Origin: JAKJEP01 sp964580995
GTDB taxonomy: Bacteria > Planctomycetota > Phycisphaerae > Sedimentisphaerales > SM23-30
Reading direction: 5' to 3'
Length of the DNA stretch: 50,463 bases
Assembly: GCA_964580995.1 (NCBI GenBank)
Contig: CAZOMV010000033.1
Coordinates: 1-50,463, forward strand
The notes under the pieces were generated by a model. It searched no databases, had not been told where the DNA came from, and saw only the letters and a list, made by a program, of their open reading frames with translations. This document shows, in pieces, positions 17,621-24,562 of this stretch. Position 1 is the stretch's first letter, and the number at the start of each line of letters is the position of its first letter. A program made the translations under genes and the position numbers.

Positions 17621-18601
17621 CTACTTGTATTTCATGACCCGGCGTATTGCATCGGTCAAATCCTCACTTTTGGGCAAGGCATATTTATGCAATCCGCGGC
17701 TAAAGGCCACGGGTATGCCCGGATTGGCAACGCGGGCAATGGGTGCCTTCAAATTTTCGAATGCTTTACTATCGGCCACCACGGCCGCGATTTCCGCTCC
17801 GAATCCGCAGCGCCGCACCGCTTCCTGTAAAATTACCAGGCGGCCGGTTTTGCAGACGGAGTTAATCACGGTATCTTTGTCAAAAGGTACCAGCGTACGA
17901 GGATCGATAACTTCAATACTAATACCATCATTACGCAACTGGTCGGCCACATCTTCGGCCATTTTCACCATGTTCGCCCCCCAGGTAACAACTGTCACAT
18001 CGGTTCCCTGCCGGCAGATGTCCGCCTGGCCAAACGGGATCGGTTCGATCTTGTCCGGAACCATGGCCGACATTTTGTAGATAAAGCGGTTTTCGATAAA
18101 AATAACCGGATCGGGGTCGCGAATCGCAGTCAAAAGAAGGCCACCGGCATCCAGGGGTTTAGACGGCATGACCACCTTCAGCCCGGGTACATGGGCCAGC
18201 CAGGACTCGAATGTCTGGCTTTGGTAAACCGTAACATTACTAATCGTGGGGGTGCGAATGACCAGGGGAACATGGAGTAAGCCATTCGTGACAAAACGCG
18301 TCTTGGCGGCGGTGTTGACAATCTGGTCCATACAGACCGGGAACAAGTCGGCAAACATCAGCTCGACCACCGGGCGCATGCCCATCATGGCGGCGCCGAT
18401 GGCCATCCCGACAAAGCCGGACTCTGAAATGGGGGCATCAATTACTCGCTTTTTCCCAAACCGGTCCGACAATCCCTTGCTCACTTGATAAATCCCTCCC
18501 AGCAGGCCGATGTCTTCTCCGATTAGAAAGATACTGTCATCCTGCGCCATTTCCTGCGCTAACGCCTGGCACAAAATTTGATTACCGGTTAATGATTTCA
18601 T
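17621..18601 (-). CDS. 2-oxoacid dehydrogenase E1 component, beta subunit
   Basis: A 326-residue transketolase-like beta subunit of the pyruvate/acetoin dehydrogenase type. It has FLIGEDIGLLGGIYQV, APISESGFVGMAIGAA (the Glu that activates the thiamine ring), PVVELMFADLF and SQTFESWLAHVPGLKVVMPS, then the C-terminal domain VVTWGANMV and LVILQEAVRRCGFG. It shares a 4-bp ATGA overlap with the alpha-subunit gene, so the subunits are translationally coupled. No E2 (lipoyl transferase) or E3 gene occurs in the operon, which means it either uses another locus's E2/E3 or catalyses a non-oxidative thiamine reaction. Confidence 0.9.
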   Translation of the reverse strand: MKSLTGNQILCQALAQEMAQDDSIFLIGEDIGLLGGIYQVSKGLSDRFGKKRVIDAPISESGFVGMAIGAAMMGMRPVVELMFADLFPVCMDQIVNTAAKTRFVTNGLLHVPLVIRTPTISNVTVYQSQTFESWLAHVPGLKVVMPSKPLDAGGLLLTAIRDPDPVIFIENRFIYKMSAMVPDKIEPIPFGQADICRQGTDVTVVTWGANMVKMAEDVADQLRNDGISIEVIDPRTLVPFDKDTVINSVCKTGRLVILQEAVRRCGFGAEIAAVVADSKAFENLKAPIARVANPGIPVAFSRGLHKYALPKSEDLTDAIRRVMKYK

Positions 18602-19581
18602 ATACCCATCACCTCCGCTGATTCCTGGTAAATATTTTTGAAAGCCTCTTTGGGATCCGGAAGCGGCTCCATCTCCGCCAGTCGCAGAGACTCGTCCAGT
18701 TCATTCCGGATTTCTTTTTCCATCGTGTCTTTCCTATTCTGGTTTAAATGTCCATCCCTTTCGAGTTTTTCACCTAAAATTTGGATTGGATCATGCTGCC
18801 GCATTTTCTCCACAAACTCCGCCGGACGCTCCTCCTTTACATCGGGGCAGTGAGGTAAATAGCGATGCGTCTTGCATTCGATCAGCGTCGGACCCTCGCC
18901 GCTGCGTGCCCGTTTCACCGCCTCCTGGGTTGCCTGATAAACCGCCAAAACATCCTGCCCATCCACTATTTGGCTGGGTATGGTATAGCCGGCCGCCCGA
19001 TCGGCAATGTTTTTCACCGATACCACATTCGCCGCCGGCGCGGTAAAGCCATACCCGTTATTTTCGCACACAAAAATAACCGGGGCCTTGAATATCGCGG
19101 CCAGGTTGAGAGCTTCATGGAAATCCCCCCGGTTGGACCCGCCATCGCCAAAATAACAAATCACCACACTGTCTTTCCCCTGCCGCTGCAGGGCAAAGGC
19201 CGCGCCCACCGCCACCGGGATCTGGCTGCCGATCATCCCTGTGCCCACCAGGATCCCTTTGTGGGGATAGGCGGCGTGATTGGAAGTTTCTCTGCCTCCT
19301 GTTATGCTTTTCACATTGCCCATCATGCCGTGGAACTGTTCCAGCACCGTGACCCCCCGTGTCCAGTACACCTCATTGGTGCGCAGCGAAGGCATAATCC
19401 AGTCGCTGGGCCGCAGCCCGTAGCAGGTGCCCACCCCCACCGCCTCCTGTCCCATACTGAGATAGGGAAGTTGGGGAATGCGGCCTTCCTTCCACCAGCG
19501 GTTTACACTTTCAGCATACCGGCGGCCAAAGAGCATCAGCCGGTACATCTTCAGCAGATCATCAGTCGTCAGACCTGCCAT
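18598..19581 (-). CDS. 2-oxoacid dehydrogenase E1 component, alpha subunit
   Basis: The alpha subunit carries the thiamine-diphosphate motif: GDGGSN starting near residue 135 and the NN of CENNGYGFT about 28 residues later. The phosphorylation-loop-like YPHKGILVGTGMIGSQIPVAVG segment also fits E1 alpha of acetoin and pyruvate dehydrogenases. ATG at 19581 (327 residues) was chosen because AGGAG lies 8 nt upstream; longer starts at 19614 and 19662 add an unconserved lead. The last bases overlap the start of the beta gene. The partner E1 beta is encoded next. Substrate may be a 2-oxo acid or acetoin derived from the aldolase products. Confidence 0.9.
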   Translation of the reverse strand: MAGLTTDDLLKMYRLMLFGRRYAESVNRWWKEGRIPQLPYLSMGQEAVGVGTCYGLRPSDWIMPSLRTNEVYWTRGVTVLEQFHGMMGNVKSITGGRETSNHAAYPHKGILVGTGMIGSQIPVAVGAAFALQRQGKDSVVICYFGDGGSNRGDFHEALNLAAIFKAPVIFVCENNGYGFTAPAANVVSVKNIADRAAGYTIPSQIVDGQDVLAVYQATQEAVKRARSGEGPTLIECKTHRYLPHCPDVKEERPAEFVEKMRQHDPIQILGEKLERDGHLNQNRKDTMEKEIRNELDESLRLAEMEPLPDPKEAFKNIYQESAEVMGI

Positions 19582-19674
19582 GACCTCATCTCCTCTAATC
19601 TTGTTATTTTTCATCTTTTGTCTCTCATTCCTATTCGTCAAGGCAAAATATACAATTTGCACACTAGTTTGATT

Positions 19675-20475
19675 TTAACCGGGATAAAGGAAGCACTGTC
19701 CGTGTTTTAACACCTTATATCTCTCACCTATACCCAGTATTTGAAGATTGGTTTGCAGCAAGTGGGGGGAAACTTGATTGCAGGGGAAAATATCGTAATG
19801 ACAAGGGATAATAACCTTGGCATCGATTTGTTTGCCTAACAGGGCCGCTTCGGCCGGCCCTAGATTATTGAATGTCCCATTGATAGCGGCCAATAACACA
19901 TCGGGTTTATGTTCACCAACAGAATCAGCGATTATTTTGTGATACCCGGTGTCTCCGGTCACATATACCGTCGGCCCTTCCTCAACGCTTACCAGATATC
20001 CCACATGCCCCAAATCATCGCCGGCATACGGAATCGCAAAAGTGGCCCGGATACGGAAATCGTCCAGCGTAAAAACTTTGTTGGGCCAGGTCGGTTCAAT
20101 CTGATCTTCGGCCACCCCCAGCTTTTGCAGCTTGGCCACCGTTTCACAGGGCGCCAGATAAGGACCCTTTCCCCCAGCCGCTTGATATCCCTTTACCGTT
20201 TCCGGATCCAGATGATCCATGTGGCCATGCGTTACAGCATAGAGGTCCACACCCGCCAGCTCCGCCGGAGACAGGGGGGGAGGGACCAGCCGGTCCATGT
20301 CATACCCTTCCCGGTCGCCGATGATCTCTTTGCAGCTATTGGTAAGATAGGGATCGACGACTATGATTTTCCCCCGGGGGCTTTTAAAAATAAATCCGAT
20401 TTGACCGATCCACCATAGGGCGATTTTGCCGGCTGGGACGGTTTGCTTTACGATTTGATCTTTTACCAGGACCAT
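19675..20475 (-). CDS. UlaG-like metallo-beta-lactamase-fold hydrolase
   Basis: A 266-residue MBL-fold protein with the metal motif THGHMDHLD (H83, H85, D87, H88), the second-shell VTGDTGYHK and the terminal CHYDIFP. These match L-ascorbate-6-phosphate lactonase (UlaG) and related lactonases, including the wide N-terminal WWIGQIGFIF strand. The likely chemistry is hydrolysis of a sugar lactone or cyclic phosphate. It is the first gene of the operon. ATG at 20475; no strong ribosome site. A near-palindrome (20499-20512) lies 24 bp upstream. True ascorbate use is unlikely to be complete here because no ulaD/E/F-like genes accompany it. Confidence 0.85.
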   Translation of the reverse strand: MVLVKDQIVKQTVPAGKIALWWIGQIGFIFKSPRGKIIVVDPYLTNSCKEIIGDREGYDMDRLVPPPLSPAELAGVDLYAVTHGHMDHLDPETVKGYQAAGGKGPYLAPCETVAKLQKLGVAEDQIEPTWPNKVFTLDDFRIRATFAIPYAGDDLGHVGYLVSVEEGPTVYVTGDTGYHKIIADSVGEHKPDVLLAAINGTFNNLGPAEAALLGKQIDAKVIIPCHYDIFPCNQVSPHLLQTNLQILGIGERYKVLKHGQCFLYPG

Positions 20476-20498
20476 AAAGGTTCTTTTATATCATGTCA

Positions 20499-20512
20499 AT
20501 CGTATATGCGAT
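20499..20512. promoter_or_regulatory. Possible operator upstream of the eleven-gene operon
   Basis: ATCGTATATGCGAT has 7-bp arms that pair with one mismatch. It lies 24-37 bp upstream of the first gene of the leftward operon, a usual place for a repressor site. No regulator gene is adjacent, so the binding protein is unknown. Confidence 0.3.
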
Positions 20513-20772
20513 CACTTCCGCTTTTCCGGTATGACGCATTTCGTATTGATTTTTTTGCTCGTAAATAGCTATTCCAAAACTAAATAATTTTAGAAGAGGT
20601 ATCAATATTAATCATTTATGTCAAACTATTTTTTTTAGTTGAAGATCAACATAGGTTTTGTAAAGTATAAGTCTTTACAAAACAAGCCATTGCAATTAGC
20701 CGGCCGTTATGGCGATCGTATGACTTTACTCGTGAAAAGATATTCTGGATGCCATATGCTATCACTAAATTT

Positions 20773-20861
20773 GACGGAACCGCCAAAAGTCGATATTGAC
20801 ATCCAAAAACAGCTCTGGCTCTCCAAGAACAAGGGATCGACGAGTTTTTGACGCTGGCGTC
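20773..20861 (+). mobile_element. 89-bp MITE-like element, copy 2
   Basis: A full-length copy flanked by the perfect 6-bp repeat AAATTT on both sides (20767-20772 and 20862-20867). The target itself is palindromic. It begins GACGGAACCGCC and ends GACGCTGGCGTC. Confidence 0.85.
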
Positions 20862-21168
20862 AAATTTGTCAATAACTAATTTTCCAGATGTATGGCCTAT
20901 AAGTCCGATTTGGAAAGGCAACTGTTTTACGCAAATAATTGTATGTGGTTAAATATGTTTTGAATGTAATCTTGCTATAATCGCAGATAATGATGTTTGA
21001 TTGTTCGCCCATATTCATATTGCGGTTTTTCCGATGTTTCACAGCCATTCATGAAACAGAGCTTTCCGCCGGGCGGGGGGAAATCATGGTCCGGTACTGG
21101 AGAGGATCGCGGATAATCCGGCTTAATTCCCCTCCCCAAGATTGTTTCTAAAAATCTGGAATTCCCTC

Positions 21169-21196
21169 TTGCCATCTGCCGGAGAGTAGGTATAGT
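21169..21196 (+). promoter_or_regulatory. Promoter for pyrF
   Basis: TTGCCA (21169-21174) and TATAGT (21191-21196) each match the consensus at 5 of 6 positions, with a 16-bp spacer. The predicted start near 21203 gives a leader of about 80 nt that contains the hairpin at 21220-21238. Confidence 0.5.
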
Positions 21197-21219
21197 CTAT
21201 GGTTTGGAAGCGTGTAACT

Positions 21220-21238
21220 AAAAGCCTGATGGGCTTTT
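21220..21238 (+). other. Leader hairpin upstream of pyrF
   Basis: AAAAGCC and GGCTTTT pair perfectly around a 5-nt loop. A TTTTTTG run follows 13 nt later rather than at once, so termination would be weak. It could be an attenuator or a leader structure; evidence is position and pairing only. Confidence 0.35.
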
Positions 21239-21281
21239 AAGATAGGTAGTTTTTTGATTTTAATGCAGAAAGGAATGCAAA

Positions 21282-22229
21282 ATGGCAGATCATTTTGCGG
21301 ATCGTTTAACCAAGGCAATACAGGAAAAAGGCACCCCGGCGATGGTAGGGATTGATCCGGTGTATTCCCAACTCCCTAAAAAAATAATCAACCGCAAAGA
21401 TCTCAATGACGAAATGGACATGGAGGCCGCCAGCGACGCCATTTTTGAATTCAGCACGCGGGTTCTGCGGATTGTGGCACCCCTGGTGCCGGCGGTGAAG
21501 ATCAATTCGGCATTTTTTGAAAAATATTACTGGGAAGGGGTGGAAAATTATTATTCCCTGATTCAGGAAGCGGACGATTTGGGTCTGGAAGTCATTGGTG
21601 ATGTAAAACGCGGCGATGTAGGCAGCACGGCGGAAGCATATGCCTGCGCCCACATCAAGAATCCGGATTTTGTGGATATGGAAGATCTGGTAGGTCCTGA
21701 CGCGATCACGGTGAACGGTTTTGCCGGTTTAGGCGGCATATTACCCTTTGCCGATGCTGCCCAGCAAGAGGGAAAAGGTATTTTTGTCTGGGTTCGCGCC
21801 AGCAACGCATCAGCCCAGGAGTTGCTGGATTTTTCCAATGCGGACGGCAAGAAATTCTATGAATTACTGGCGGAACAGGTCGCGACGCTGGCCTGTGAGC
21901 CGCAGCGTATGGGTACCAGCGGTTACAGCAATGTCGGAATGGTGGTCGGGGGCCTGGAGGCGGAGCGGGCGAAGGCTTTGCGTGAGCAATATCCGCATAT
22001 TATTTTTCTGGTGCCTGGTTACGGCGCACAGGGAGCAACGGCGGGCAATTGCCTGTCTTTCTGCAAGGAAGACGGTACCGGGGCACTGGTCAGCGCGTCC
22101 CGATCGATTTTATACGCCTTTAATGATCCCAAATACAAGGGTGAGTTTGGCGACAACTGGGAAAAATGTATTGAAAAGGCCTGTCTGGACATGAAGGCAG
22201 ACCTGACGGCTGCTACGGCGGCTCGATAA
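21282..22229 (+). CDS. pyrF: Orotidine 5'-phosphate decarboxylase
   Basis: The 315-residue protein is the long (type 2) form of OMP decarboxylase, which makes UMP in pyrimidine synthesis. The catalytic Asp-Lys-Asp array is D107, K109 and D112 in DVKRGDVGSTA, and an earlier catalytic Lys lies in AVKINSAFFE. The phosphate-binding end includes VPGYGAQGAT and a late SRSILYA arginine. It is longer than type 1 enzymes (about 230 residues), as expected. AGAAAGGA precedes the ATG. murD follows after 49 bp on the same strand, so the two may share a transcript. Confidence 0.95.
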   Translation: MADHFADRLTKAIQEKGTPAMVGIDPVYSQLPKKIINRKDLNDEMDMEAASDAIFEFSTRVLRIVAPLVPAVKINSAFFEKYYWEGVENYYSLIQEADDLGLEVIGDVKRGDVGSTAEAYACAHIKNPDFVDMEDLVGPDAITVNGFAGLGGILPFADAAQQEGKGIFVWVRASNASAQELLDFSNADGKKFYELLAEQVATLACEPQRMGTSGYSNVGMVVGGLEAERAKALREQYPHIIFLVPGYGAQGATAGNCLSFCKEDGTGALVSASRSILYAFNDPKYKGEFGDNWEKCIEKACLDMKADLTAATAAR

Positions 22230-22278
22230 AAACTTTAGTAAAAACGTAAGCAAGTCCTGTTATAAAGGGCCATAGGAA

Positions 22279-23628
22279 TTGATTCCTGAAAATTTGGCTG
22301 GTAAGCGTGTGCTGGTGCTGGGCTTGGGCCGCTTCGGCGGCGGGATCGGGGTGAGCCGTTTTCTGGTTGCGGAGGGGGCTAGGGTTACAGTGACGGACTT
22401 GGGTGATGAAGCGGGTCTGGCAGAAAGCCTTTCCCAGTTGCAGGGATTACCCATTACCTTTCATTTAGGGGGCCATCAGGAACAGGATTTTCTCGAGAGC
22501 GATTTGGTGGTAGTCAATCCGGCTGTCAAGAGAAACTCTCCCTGGCTGGAACTGGCGCGAAAAAACCATATCCCCTTAACAGCGGAAATGAACCTGTTTT
22601 TTGAACGCTGCCCGGCCCCGATTGTGGCTATTACCGGCAGTAACGGCAAGAGCACAACCACCGCCATGACCTGGACGGTTCTGGAGGCTGGGGCGGGGGG
22701 GAAAGCCAGGCGACGGTATAACCGGGTCTGGGTGGGCGGCAATATCGGGAAAGACAACCTGCTGAGCGAAGTAAAACAGATTCAAGCGGATGATGTAGTG
22801 GTTCTGGAGCTGAGCAGCTTTCAGCTTTACGATCTGGGTGAAATCCGCCGCAGCCCGCATGTGGCGATTCTGACCAATATCACGCCGAATCATCTGGATT
22901 GGCATGGGACAATGGATGAATATGTGAAAGCCAAGCAAAATGTCCTTCGGTATCAAGGGAAAGGTGATTTTGCGGTGTTCAATCGCCTGGATCCCTGTTT
23001 CACCGAATGGCAGAAATGTACCCCGGCCCAAATCCGCTGGTATCCTTCCGTGCCGATGGAAAAGCTGGAACTGAAAGTGCCGGGCCAGCACAATCAGGTC
23101 AATGCCTCTGCCGCCCTGGTGGCCGGTGAGTTATTTGGGGTAGATCCTATGGTGGCCCGGCAGGCTCTGGCACGGTATGAATCGCTGCCGCATCGGCTGG
23201 AACTGGTGCGGGAGTTTCAGGGAGTACGCTATTACAATGATTCGATTGCCACCACCCCGGAAAGCGTGATCGTCGCCATCGAATCGTTTCCGGAAAAAAA
23301 GGTGATTATTCTGGGCGGCTACGACAAAAAAATCCCCTTTGACGAACTGGTGGACAAGGTCGTCGGTCAGGTGGAGACGGTGATTCTCATCGGGCAGGTA
23401 CGGGAGAAACTGTTTGAGCTTATCAACCGGCAAAAGCAAAACCGAAAGGAAACCCGCCCGCTTTGTGAATTCGCCGATACCCTCGAGCAGGCGGTTAACT
23501 TGGCACGAAAGCATGCCCGGCCCGGTTCCTCGATTTTATTGTCGCCGGCCTGTGCCAGCTACGATATGTTCAAAAACTTTCAGCAGCGGGGCAATCTTTT
23601 CCGGGAATACGTGGAAAAACTGACGTAA
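22279..23628 (+). CDS. murD: UDP-N-acetylmuramoyl-L-alanine:D-glutamate ligase
   Basis: The 449-residue Mur ligase adds D-Glu to the peptidoglycan stem peptide, so the organism encodes at least this step of cell-wall synthesis. Domain 1 starts GKRVLVLGLGRFGGG. The ATP-binding motif ITGSNGKST lies at about residues 117-125. The central VVLELSSFQL and ILTNITPNHLDWHG motifs are MurD-like, and YNDSIATTPES and LLSPACASYDMF are in domain 3. The likely start is TTG at 22279; AGGA is unusually close (1 nt), so the start is the weak point. The 89-bp element copy 3 is inserted at the stop codon (TAA; the duplicated target begins on its AA). Confidence 0.94.
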   Translation: MIPENLAGKRVLVLGLGRFGGGIGVSRFLVAEGARVTVTDLGDEAGLAESLSQLQGLPITFHLGGHQEQDFLESDLVVVNPAVKRNSPWLELARKNHIPLTAEMNLFFERCPAPIVAITGSNGKSTTTAMTWTVLEAGAGGKARRRYNRVWVGGNIGKDNLLSEVKQIQADDVVVLELSSFQLYDLGEIRRSPHVAILTNITPNHLDWHGTMDEYVKAKQNVLRYQGKGDFAVFNRLDPCFTEWQKCTPAQIRWYPSVPMEKLELKVPGQHNQVNASAALVAGELFGVDPMVARQALARYESLPHRLELVREFQGVRYYNDSIATTPESVIVAIESFPEKKVIILGGYDKKIPFDELVDKVVGQVETVILIGQVREKLFELINRQKQNRKETRPLCEFADTLEQAVNLARKHARPGSSILLSPACASYDMFKNFQQRGNLFREYVEKLT

Positions 23629-23632
23629 TCCG

Positions 23633-23721
23633 GACGCCAGCGTCAATAGCTCTTGGACTCCTTGTTATTAGGGAACCAGAGCTGTTTTTGGCTGTTCATA
23701 TCGACTTTTGGAGGTTCGGTC
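23633..23721 (-). mobile_element. 89-bp MITE-like element, copy 3
   Basis: A full-length copy in reverse orientation, flanked by the perfect 6-bp repeat AATCCG (23627-23632 and 23722-23727). It is the most diverged full copy internally (for example AATAGCTCTTGG in place of AAAAACTCGTCG). It lies between the convergent murD and thioredoxin genes. Confidence 0.8.
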
Positions 23722-23733
23722 AATCCGGGGAAA

Positions 23734-24297
23734 TTATTTTTTGCTCAGCCCGGTTAATTTGGCGGCGAAATCTTCCGGCTCCATGGAGCCGACCGCGGTC
23801 TCTATTATTTTCCCATCCGGTTGCAGAAAGATATAGGTCGGGTAAGCAGTGATCTTGTATTGAGTGGCCAAATCCGTCTCTTTTTCCGGGTCGATCATGA
23901 TCGAAACAAACGCTTCCGCTGCCTTGCTGACGGCAGGATGGGTATAGACCTCTTTCTTCATATACTGGCAGGGAGGACACCAGGAGGTAGTAAAAGCAAT
24001 CAGGACGGGCTTCTTCTGCTCCGTAGCCAGCTTCATGCCAGCCTGGTAGTCGGAATTCCACGAAATCCCCTCGTGAGACTCCATCGCGGAAGAATTCACG
24101 GCGGATGTACCCGCCTCTTCTGATTTATTTTTTTGGTCGCTGTCAGGGGAAAATTTGGTGGCAATAAACCCAGCGGCTACAATTACCAATGCGATAACAA
24201 TAATCCATAATCCCATCTTATTCGTACAGGCACAGACAGGGCAACTGGAACCTTCGGAAGGGGGATTGGTATTTTGATCTTTTTTCTCACTGTCCAT
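23734..24297 (-). CDS. Membrane-anchored thioredoxin-family protein
   Basis: The 187-residue protein has a short cytoplasmic head with a Cys cluster (C19, C22, C24), one transmembrane helix (about 29-48), a charged linker, and a thioredoxin-like domain (about 83-187). The active site is CPPC (107-110, in TSWCPPCQYMKKEV) and the cis-Pro is in ITAYPTYIF. The fold is the Thioredoxin_7/DsbD-gamma type: a periplasmic disulfide reductase or thiol carrier is expected. The N-terminal Cys motif SCPVCAC is unusual for this family and could bind a metal or be a redox relay. Convergent with murD, and the gene's 3' end sits 12 bp from the 89-bp element. Confidence 0.85.
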   Translation of the reverse strand: MDSEKKDQNTNPPSEGSSCPVCACTNKMGLWIIVIALVIVAAGFIATKFSPDSDQKNKSEEAGTSAVNSSAMESHEGISWNSDYQAGMKLATEQKKPVLIAFTTSWCPPCQYMKKEVYTHPAVSKAAEAFVSIMIDPEKETDLATQYKITAYPTYIFLQPDGKIIETAVGSMEPEDFAAKLTGLSKK

Positions 24298-24527
24298 AAT
24301 GGTTCACCTTTTCTGCAAATAATATCACTTTTTTACGCAAGATTCCCGGCCAAAAAACAATATAATCCTTATCTAGCAAGGACTTACAATTTCAAAATTC
24401 GTTTTTTTCTTCCAGTCTCTTTCTTTAATATACCTTATGGCGAAAAGGACGAAATGTCAAATCAATAGGTAAAATCATGTTCCGCCGCACGTTTATAACA
24501 ATCGTTTATTCCTTCATTTACGCAACC

Positions 24528-24555
24528 TTGACATAAGACCATGAAAAACTATACT
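24528..24555 (+). promoter_or_regulatory. valS promoter, spaced for a leaderless mRNA
   Basis: TTGACA (24528-24533), a 16-bp spacer and TATACT (24550-24555) make a strong promoter. Transcription would start near 24562, at or next to the A of the valS ATG at 24563. No ribosome site precedes that ATG, which fits leaderless initiation. Confidence 0.55.
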
Positions 24556-24562
24556 AACAGAT

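Larger units (their letters stand above)
20476..21281. other. Divergent intergenic region (operon start / pyrF)
   Basis: An 806-bp, AT-rich gap with no supported gene. From left to right it holds a near-palindrome upstream of the operon, 89-bp element copy 2, an extended -10 (TGCTATAAT, 20973-20981) and the pyrF promoter and leader hairpin. Short open frames here partly translate the element and are not credible genes. Confidence 0.7.

Noticed and set aside
20639..20851. A 70-residue open frame ending in VDIDIQKQLWLSKNKG-type sequence
   Set aside because: Most of it translates element copy 2; similar peptides arise from other copies because the DNA is repeated, not because a protein is conserved.
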